This document shows, piece by piece, positions 62,899 through 64,000 of a stretch of 64,000 bases of DNA. The translations under genes were made by a program, and so were the position numbers. The stretch is taken from positions 17,444 to 81,443 of the forward strand of contig CANFIM010000002.1 in assembly GCA_947447175.1 (NCBI GenBank), given 5' to 3'. The notes beneath the pieces were generated by a model. It was not told the DNA's origin and made no database searches. It saw only the letters and a list, made by a program, of their open reading frames with translations. This DNA is from Acidimicrobiaceae bacterium (GTDB taxonomy: Bacteria; Actinomycetota; Acidimicrobiia; Acidimicrobiales; Ilumatobacteraceae). Every line of letters starts with the position of its first letter. Position 1 is the first letter of the stretch.

Positions 62899-63984
62899 TC
62901 AGGTTGCTGGCCAAACGACCTTTGCAGGGTCAATACCCGGATTCACAGGCGCCACCGAGTTCTTGAAGGCCACTTCCACCCATGTACGGCCAGGTGTCAT
63001 GCGGACCACTGCCCCATTGGCGTCTGTGAGAGTAAAAGGCTGCAGACGATCTTTGCGCTCCCAGTTCACTGCAATCACTCCGCCGTCGGTGAGCACGAAT
63101 CCGGTGCCCTTTCCTACAGTGAGCGCATTCGGGCTCTTGCGGTCAGCTTTGCTGCGTACGTAGGTGCAGTACACCACCACAACGTTCTTCGTATTCACTT
63201 GGCCGTCATCAGTCATGCTGGGCTCAAGAACACGCTTGGTATTTTCCACCGAACGAACAAAGTTGCTGGATGCAGCGTCCCACTTCCAGTACACGCGCAC
63301 GTTGTACATGGAGACCTTTGCGCCATCGATGGCGACTGACGTTGCTGGCTTTGCATCACTGTCGGTGCGATATGTGAATTGCTGTGGTGGTGGACCAGCA
63401 TCGGCTTTAGCCAGAGTCCACAGGTCTGTGGTCTTTGCGTACAAGTTGTGTGGCGCCTTGCGATCTTTTGATCGGTAGTAGCCACCTTTGCCATGCGATG
63501 CGCTGTATCCAACATTGTTGAAGTCGCTTGCATTAATTGCTTTCGTCACACGGTAGTTACCGCCACTCCAACAGAACATGGGCTTGTTCAGTGAACCAAG
63601 CATGTCGATGTCTTGAGTACGGCCGCTTCGCAATGGGCCGACTGGGTCGCTGCCTTGGCTTTGGAACACTGCAGCAAAACGGGTGAGTGCTTCTACGTTT
63701 TCCTCGTACACCATGTCTGCCTTATTGAGACCAGTTTGAGGGCGAGCCTGTGGGTGGTTGTCAATCTTGCATGCGATGGCCGGACGAGCCGCTGCCGCAG
63801 GGTCGGTAACGGGAGTACCGAGCAGTGGGTACACATTCGTGGGGGTGGCGGGGCTGGCTGTGGTGTCGCCAGGTGCAGCATTGGTGTCGTTCGATGCATT
63901 GCTTGATGATCCACATGCAGCGAGTGTTGATACGAGAACGGTGCCGAGTGCAAACCGCACGAGTGCGCGACGCGAGTGAGCCAT
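62899..63984 (-). CDS. DUF3048 domain (YerB-like) lipoprotein
   Basis: Lipobox LAAC after N-terminal signal; [25 protein letters not shown]...RFAAVF typical of DUF3048; SD AAGGAG upstream. Confidence 0.85.
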   Translation of the reverse strand: MAHSRRALVRFALGTVLVSTLAACGSSSNASNDTNAAPGDTTASPATPTNVYPLLGTPVTDPAAAARPAIACKIDNHPQARPQTGLNKADMVYEENVEALTRFAAVFQSQGSDPVGPLRSGRTQDIDMLGSLNKPMFCWSGGNYRVTKAINASDFNNVGYSASHGKGGYYRSKDRKAPHNLYAKTTDLWTLAKADAGPPPQQFTYRTDSDAKPATSVAIDGAKVSMYNVRVYWKWDAASSNFVRSVENTKRVLEPSMTDDGQVNTKNVVVVYCTYVRSKADRKSPNALTVGKGTGFVLTDGGVIAVNWERKDRLQPFTLTDANGAVVRMTPGRTWVEVAFKNSVAPVNPGIDPAKVVWPAT

Positions 63985-64000
63985 GTCAGATCTCCTTGAG

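Overview
This 64 kb window is a dense, almost entirely minus-strand housekeeping region of an actinobacterial chromosome. mIHF, PyrR and the gene order suggest Actinomycetota, possibly Acidimicrobiia; that placement is inference. It opens with the 5' part of a 23S rRNA gene, a tRNA-less ITS and a complete 16S rRNA gene, all on the minus strand. Conserved blocks follow: tyrS; arg (C-B-D-F-R-H); pheST; TrmH-type methyltransferase/rplT/rpmI/infC; hisG; fmt-def; priA-metK-coaBC-rpoZ-gmk-mihF; the pyr operon (R-B-C-carA-carB-pyrD) with a PyrR attenuator; nusB-efp-pepQ-aroQ-aroB-aroK-aroC-aroE-mltG-ruvX-alaS-rarA-aspS-hisS-relA-secF-secD-yajC-tgt-queA-ruvB-ruvA-ruvC; and bcp-yebC-pdxT-pdxS plus a DUF3048 lipoprotein. 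Only three protein genes lie on the plus strand. I found no mobile elements, CRISPR arrays, prophage, obvious tRNAs or defence systems, and no clearly novel multigene system. The most interesting signals are at small scale. Two genes (TrmH family and priA) have conserved N-termini that can only start at a CTG overlapping the upstream TGA stop (CTGA), matching the ATGA overlaps common here. infC is forced to a non-canonical start (ATA) behind a structured leader. A PyrR-binding-loop attenuator precedes pyrR. Palindromic operator candidates lie at argC, hisG, mihF and pdxS. Several genes have a TANNNT box 6-9 nt before the start codon, suggesting leaderless mRNAs. Other notes are a Thr-rich insertion in SecD, a Walker-A-less PriA, and missing argJ/argG and pyrF/pyrK.
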